From positions 43,180 through 107,179 of the forward strand of contig JANNPX010000010.1 of assembly GCA_031400455.1 (NCBI GenBank): a stretch of 64,000 nt of DNA. Reading direction: 5' to 3'. This document shows positions 60,424-64,000 of the stretch, piece by piece. Below the pieces are notes generated by a model. That model ran no database searches, was not told where the DNA came from, and worked only from the letters and a program-made list of their open reading frames with translations. The DNA is from JANXYW01 sp031400455 (GTDB lineage Bacteria > Chloroflexota > Dehalococcoidia > DSTF01 > JACRBR01). Position numbers and translations under genes: made by a program. How positions within the stretch are numbered: the first letter of the stretch is position 1; each line of letters begins with the position of its first letter.

Positions 60424-62203
60424 CCTCCCTCCCTCGATCAACTCGCTATGGCGCTCGCTGAAGCTCGGCTATCGTGCGGAGCCGCTGCTCTTGGTCGTGT
60501 CGTTCGGCGTGACGATGGCAGCGGCGTTGCCCGATGCTCTGTTCGCGCTGTGGCTGAAGCTGTTCGCGAACGGCATTCAAGACGGCCAGAGCGACCGCGT
60601 TCTGATCGCCGCAATCGGACTGGGTGCGTCGGCGGCCGCGGGATGGTTCTTGAAGATAACGGGCGACCGCATGCAGCGGCGCTTCCGTGATCGCGCGACT
60701 GTGACGATCGAAGCGCATGTCGCGCGGCTACAGGCGACCGTTGCCGGCGTCGAGCACCAGGAACGGCCGGAGTACCTCGACCGGCTTTCGATGCTGCGTG
60801 ATCAGGTGTTCGCGCTGAACCATCTGTACATGTCGTTGTTTGGCGTCGCGGGCTGGATCCTGCGCCTCGGCGTCACGATCGTCCTGCTCGTGTCGATCCA
60901 TCCCGCGCTGGCGCTGCTCGCCCTGGCCGCCATTCCGACCGTTGTCGTGTCGTCGTGGCGTTCGGGCGCTGAGCGCGTGGTGGAGGAGCGCGGCGCGGCG
61001 CATAGCCGGCTGGCGCGCCATCTCTTCACGTTGGCGACGACCGCGCCGCCCGGCAAGGAAGTGCGCGTCGCGGGTATCGGCCAGCGGCTCGTCGACGAAC
61101 GGCGTGCCGTGTGGGAGCGCTGGTACGCGCCCGTGGCGCGCGCTCGCTGGACGACTGCGGTGTTGCAGTCGGGGGCATGGGCGCTGTTCGGTGCCGCGTA
61201 CGTTGGTGCGATCGTCTTCGTCGCGTCGGGTCTCGATGCGCCCGTAGGTGACGTGCTGCTCGTGCTGGCGGCGGGCAGCAGGCTCTCGCAGTACCTCGGC
61301 GCTACCGTCGGCGAGGTCGGATTCCTGCGCGGTATCTGGCTCGACTCGTCGCGGCGGCTCGCCTGGCTCGAGGACTATGCGGCTGCGTCGTTGGAGCACG
61401 CCGACGCGCGCGCTCCGGAGCGGCTCGCCTCCGGAATTCGATTCGAGGATGTCTCGTTCCGCTATCCGGGCACGGAGCGGCTGGTGCTGGAGCACGTCTC
61501 GCTCGACCTTCCGGCGGGCGCCGTCGTGGCAGTGGTGGGCGAGAACGGCGCGGGCAAGACGACGCTGGTGAAGCTGCTCTGCCGGTTGTACCGGCCGACA
61601 TCGGGTCGCATCACGGTCGACGGCGTCGATCTGCTGCAGGTGCCTGCTGAGGAGTGGCGCGAGCGGCTGGCCGGCGCGTTCCAGGACTTCTTCCGGTTTG
61701 AGTTCGCCGCGCGCCACACCGTGGGCGTCGGCGATGTCGAGCGGCTTGAGGATCGGCCGGCCGTCGCGATGGCGGTGGGGCGCGCGGGTGCGGATGACGT
61801 GGTCGAACGGCTGACGCGCGGGTTGGATACGCAGCTCGGCCCGACTTGGCGCGAGGGCGTCGATGTGTCGTTCGGGCAGTGGCAGAAGCTCTCGCTGGCG
61901 CGCGGCTTCATGCGCGACCGCCCGCTCGTGCTGGTGCTGGATGAGCCGACAGCGGCGCTGGACGCCGAGACGGAGCACGCGCTCTTCGAGCACTACGCCG
62001 CCGCGGCGCACAACCCGCAGGACGATGCCGACGGCCGCATCACGATCCTCGTGTCGCATCGCTTCTCGACGGTGCGCATGGCGGACCTGATCGTCGTGCT
62101 GGACGGCGCGCACGTCGTGGAGGTTGGCTCGCACGAGGATCTGCTCGCGCGGCATGGACAATATGCGGAGCTGTACGGCATCCAGGCAGCCGCGTACCGA
62201 TAA
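60407..62203 (+). CDS. ABC exporter half-transporter 2 (degenerate signature)
   Basis: A 598-residue partner of the preceding subunit. Membrane helices fill residues 25-300. The ATPase domain has Walker A GENGAGKTTLVK and Walker B LVLVLDEPTAALD, but the signature is VSFGQWQKLSLARGF rather than LSGGQ, so one of the two composite ATP sites would be weakened, as in heterodimeric exporters such as TM287/288 or LmrCD. The ATG at 60407 follows GGAGAGGAGGAG. The pair is 10 nt before the ligase gene, possibly co-transcribed, although the functions seem unrelated. Confidence 0.92.
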   Translation: MATPNDLPPSINSLWRSLKLGYRAEPLLLVVSFGVTMAAALPDALFALWLKLFANGIQDGQSDRVLIAAIGLGASAAAGWFLKITGDRMQRRFRDRATVTIEAHVARLQATVAGVEHQERPEYLDRLSMLRDQVFALNHLYMSLFGVAGWILRLGVTIVLLVSIHPALALLALAAIPTVVVSSWRSGAERVVEERGAAHSRLARHLFTLATTAPPGKEVRVAGIGQRLVDERRAVWERWYAPVARARWTTAVLQSGAWALFGAAYVGAIVFVASGLDAPVGDVLLVLAAGSRLSQYLGATVGEVGFLRGIWLDSSRRLAWLEDYAAASLEHADARAPERLASGIRFEDVSFRYPGTERLVLEHVSLDLPAGAVVAVVGENGAGKTTLVKLLCRLYRPTSGRITVDGVDLLQVPAEEWRERLAGAFQDFFRFEFAARHTVGVGDVERLEDRPAVAMAVGRAGADDVVERLTRGLDTQLGPTWREGVDVSFGQWQKLSLARGFMRDRPLVLVLDEPTAALDAETEHALFEHYAAAAHNPQDDADGRITILVSHRFSTVRMADLIVVLDGAHVVEVGSHEDLLARHGQYAELYGIQAAAYR

Positions 62204-62213
62204 GGGATCGACG

Positions 62214-63254
62214 ATGGCGCTTCCGTTCGCACCGCCCGTCGAGCCGATGCTGGCGAAGCTGGCGGACACGATCCCGTCCGGGGATGAGTGGCTGTATGAG
62301 CCCAAGTGGGACGGGTTCCGCGGCATCGTCTTTCACGATGACGACGCCTATATCCAGAGCCGCGATCTGAAGCCGCTCGCGCGCTACTTCCCGGAGCTGC
62401 AAGCGGAACTCGAGCGCGTGCTCCCTCGGCCGCTTGTCCTCGATGGTGAAGTGGTGATCATGACCGATCACGGGCTCGACTTCGGCGCGCTCCAGCAGCG
62501 CCTCCATCCCGCCGAGTCGCGCGTGCTCAAGCTCGCCGCGGAAACGCCGTCGGCGTTCGTCGCGTTCGACGTGCTGGCGGATGGCGCACGTGATCTGCGC
62601 GATCGCCCGTTCAGCGAACGGCGCGCGCTGCTGGAAGAGCTCGCGTCAGAGATCCGGCCGCCGGTCTACATCACGCCGATGACACGCGATCGGACGGAGG
62701 CGCTCGACTGGTTCTCGCGGTTCGAGGGCGCGGGCCTGGACGGCGTCGTCGCCAAGCGTGGCAGCGATACATATCAGCCCGGCGTGCGCGCGATGCTGAA
62801 GATCAAGCATTTACGCACGGTCGATTGCGTCATCGGTGGCTTTCGCTGGAATCGCGGCGAGGAGGGACAGTCCGTCGGATCGCTGCTCCTCGGGCTCTAT
62901 GCCGGCGACGGCGTGCTGCATCACGTTGGGCACACATCAAGCTTCAAGGCGGCGGAGAAGAAGGCGCTCGTCGAGACGCTGCGGCCGTACATCAGCGACG
63001 ACGAGGCTGCGGGATTCGGGCAAGGGCGCACGCCGGGCGGCCCGAGCCGGTGGACCGGCGCGCGCGATATGGGTTGGATCCGCCTGCGGCCGGAGTTGGT
63101 ATGCGAGGTGACGTTCGACCATCTGCAGGGCGACCGCTTCCGTCACGCCGCGACGTTCCGGCGCTGGCGCGACGACAAGCCGCCCCGGGTGTGCACGTTC
63201 GAGCAGATCGAGACGACCGCGCCGTTCCTGCTCGAACAGATCTTCTCCCGCTGA
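62214..63254 (+). CDS. ATP-dependent DNA ligase (LigD ligase-domain type)
   Basis: A 346-residue ligase for end joining or repair. The adenylation motif I is YEPKWDGFRG (catalytic Lys), followed by LVLDGEVVIM (III), AFVAFDVLADG (IIIa), GLDGVVAKRG (IV) and MLKIKHLRT (V), and an OB-fold C-terminal domain from about residue 200. It corresponds to the ligase part of bacterial LigD without nuclease or polymerase domains. On the opposite strand the polymerase-domain protein faces it, so LigD functions are split. No Ku gene is in the window. The start ATG at 62214 follows 10 nt after the ABC gene. Confidence 0.94.
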   Translation: MALPFAPPVEPMLAKLADTIPSGDEWLYEPKWDGFRGIVFHDDDAYIQSRDLKPLARYFPELQAELERVLPRPLVLDGEVVIMTDHGLDFGALQQRLHPAESRVLKLAAETPSAFVAFDVLADGARDLRDRPFSERRALLEELASEIRPPVYITPMTRDRTEALDWFSRFEGAGLDGVVAKRGSDTYQPGVRAMLKIKHLRTVDCVIGGFRWNRGEEGQSVGSLLLGLYAGDGVLHHVGHTSSFKAAEKKALVETLRPYISDDEAAGFGQGRTPGGPSRWTGARDMGWIRLRPELVCEVTFDHLQGDRFRHAATFRRWRDDKPPRVCTFEQIETTAPFLLEQIFSR

Positions 63255-63306
63255 TCGCCTCGAGGGCTTGCGCTCGATTCGGCTTGCCAAAATGAGACGC
63301 GAAGCG

Positions 63307-63335
63307 TGTGGCACAGCCGTCCCCGGCTGTGAGTC
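63307..63335. repeat. 29-bp palindromic repeat CACAGCCGGGGACGGCTGTG, copy 2
   Basis: Exact inverse of the sequence at 31784-31812 over 29 bases. Here it lies between the convergent ligase and polymerase-domain genes, where it would act as a bidirectional terminator. Confidence 0.7.
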
Positions 63336-63396
63336 CGGCGAAGCCGGCCCGACGGATGCCAGCGCGCCAGCGAATCGCAACGCGGAAACAGCGCGC

Positions 63397-64000
63397 CTAC
63401 GTCTTGCGGCGCCTGCTGGGCTGGACGCGCGGCGGTTCGCCGGCGGCCTTCGGGAACTGAGGCGGCCATGGCGCGTCGCCGAGGCCGTTCGACTCCTGCG
63501 TGGCTACGAGGTCGAGCAACGGCTGTAGCGAGAACGCCTGATCGTCAATGGTCGCGCCCGGATCGCCCCGCTCCGCGAAGCGCTTCGGCACCGTCTTGAC
63601 GGTGAAGGCGGCAGGGTCTACGTCCGGCACTTCGTCCCAATCAAGCAGGCACGAGACGCGGGCGTCCGGCAACGGGCGGACGGAGTACGCGGACGCCACG
63701 GTTCGGTCGCGCGCGTTCTGGTTGTAGTCGATAAAGATGCCGTGGCGCTCTTCTTTCCACCACTTCGTCGTTGCCAGCGACGGTGCCCGCCGCTCGACTT
63801 CGCGCCCGATCGCTAGCACGGCTCGCCGCACGTCGCCGAAATCCCACTTCGGCTCGATGCGCACGTTGATGTGGATGCCGCGCGAGCCGGATGTCTTCGG
63901 ATAGCTGCGGTAACCGAGTTCCGCGAGGACATCGTGCACGCACATCGCCACCTCGCGCACGTGGGCGAACGTAGCTTCAGGCGTCGGGTCGAGGTCGATG
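63397..64000 (-). CDS. LigD-type DNA polymerase domain protein (partial, start beyond window)
   Basis: At least 200 residues, open to the edge of the window, reading IDLDPTPEATFAHVREVAMC at the edge. IDLDP contains the catalytic Asp-x-Asp of the archaeo-eukaryotic primase-like (PrimPol) domain of LigD, followed by HDVLAELGYRSYPKTSGSRG and IHINVRIEPKWDFGDVRRAV, with the WKEERHGIFIDYNQNARDRT segment and the C-terminal PQFPKAAGEPPRVQPSRRRKT basic tail (quoted in part). It fills gaps and adds nucleotides during end joining. The rest of the protein, including the start, lies beyond 64000. It is on the opposite strand to the ligase gene. Confidence 0.88.
   Translation of the reverse strand, partial: IDLDPTPEATFAHVREVAMCVHDVLAELGYRSYPKTSGSRGIHINVRIEPKWDFGDVRRAVLAIGREVERRAPSLATTKWWKEERHGIFIDYNQNARDRTVASAYSVRPLPDARVSCLLDWDEVPDVDPAAFTVKTVPKRFAERGDPGATIDDQAFSLQPLLDLVATQESNGLGDAPWPPQFPKAAGEPPRVQPSRRRKT

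Overview
The window reads as a contiguous stretch of the chromosome of a high-GC, free-living bacterium. The best guess is a Chloroflexota member (Dehalococcoidia or Tepidiformia-like), but this is inference from gene content, not a phylogeny. Pointers are the adenosylcobalamin-dependent ribonucleotide reductase, a SAM-I riboswitch on methionine salvage, three CaiB/BaiF CoA-transferases, Thr/Pro-rich surface proteins with C-terminal anchors, many start codons sitting 6-7 nt below a -10-like hexamer (leaderless style), and dispersed palindromic intergenic repeats. There is no phage, transposase, CRISPR array or rRNA. One tRNA (Asn) is present.

Layout. 0-5 kb: end of a primary sigma factor, FmdB zinc ribbon, B12-dependent ribonucleotide reductase, and an anchored Thr/Pro-rich surface protein. 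5-10.9 kb (minus strand): a Fur-family regulator, a metal ABC ATPase and permease and an L,D-transpeptidase in one tight operon with a palindromic operator inside its promoter; then a DUF4242-nucleotide cyclase fusion flanked by two repeat copies; then an ECF sigma/anti-sigma pair. 11-19.8 kb: ABC1 kinase, lipoprotein, CoA-transferase pair, a hydrolase-LuxR fusion without a recognisable nucleophile, acetyltransferase and homoserine kinase. 19.9-23.6 kb: diguanylate cyclase, YchF, thioesterase and methyltransferase.

23.6-29.3 kb is the most coherent metabolic block: promoter, SAM-I riboswitch, mtnA, mtnP, a GNAT protein, ahcY and metK. Together these recycle methylthioadenosine and S-adenosylhomocysteine and remake SAM. 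29.4-38 kb: an SDR, a rearranged CoA-transferase, a MoxR-DUF58-transglutaminase-like operon whose transglutaminase has lost all three catalytic residues, and an M20 amidohydrolase. 38-43 kb: small membrane proteins between strong terminators, a GAF plus degenerate GGDEF protein with a coiled-coil membrane partner, an 8-bp tandem repeat, a hydrolase and a stand-alone GAF protein.

43-51.7 kb: alanine dehydrogenase, SerA, a CapA-like lipoprotein, an SDR, an HNH endonuclease, three DinB-like proteins and a second anchored Thr/Pro-rich protein. 51.8-64 kb: tRNA-Asn, an ABC-2 transporter, a hydrolase, a DUF3105 protein, an FMN-binding protein, a short pyrophosphatase, an isolated nuoB, a heterodimeric ABC exporter, an ATP-dependent DNA ligase, and the start-truncated (by the window edge) polymerase domain of a LigD-type end-joining protein.

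The strongest leads for novelty are the catalytically blank transglutaminase and hydrolase-LuxR proteins, the LPxAG-type anchors, the acetyltransferase embedded in the SAM-recycling operon, and the metal-transport operon that ends in a cell-wall enzyme instead of a binding protein.
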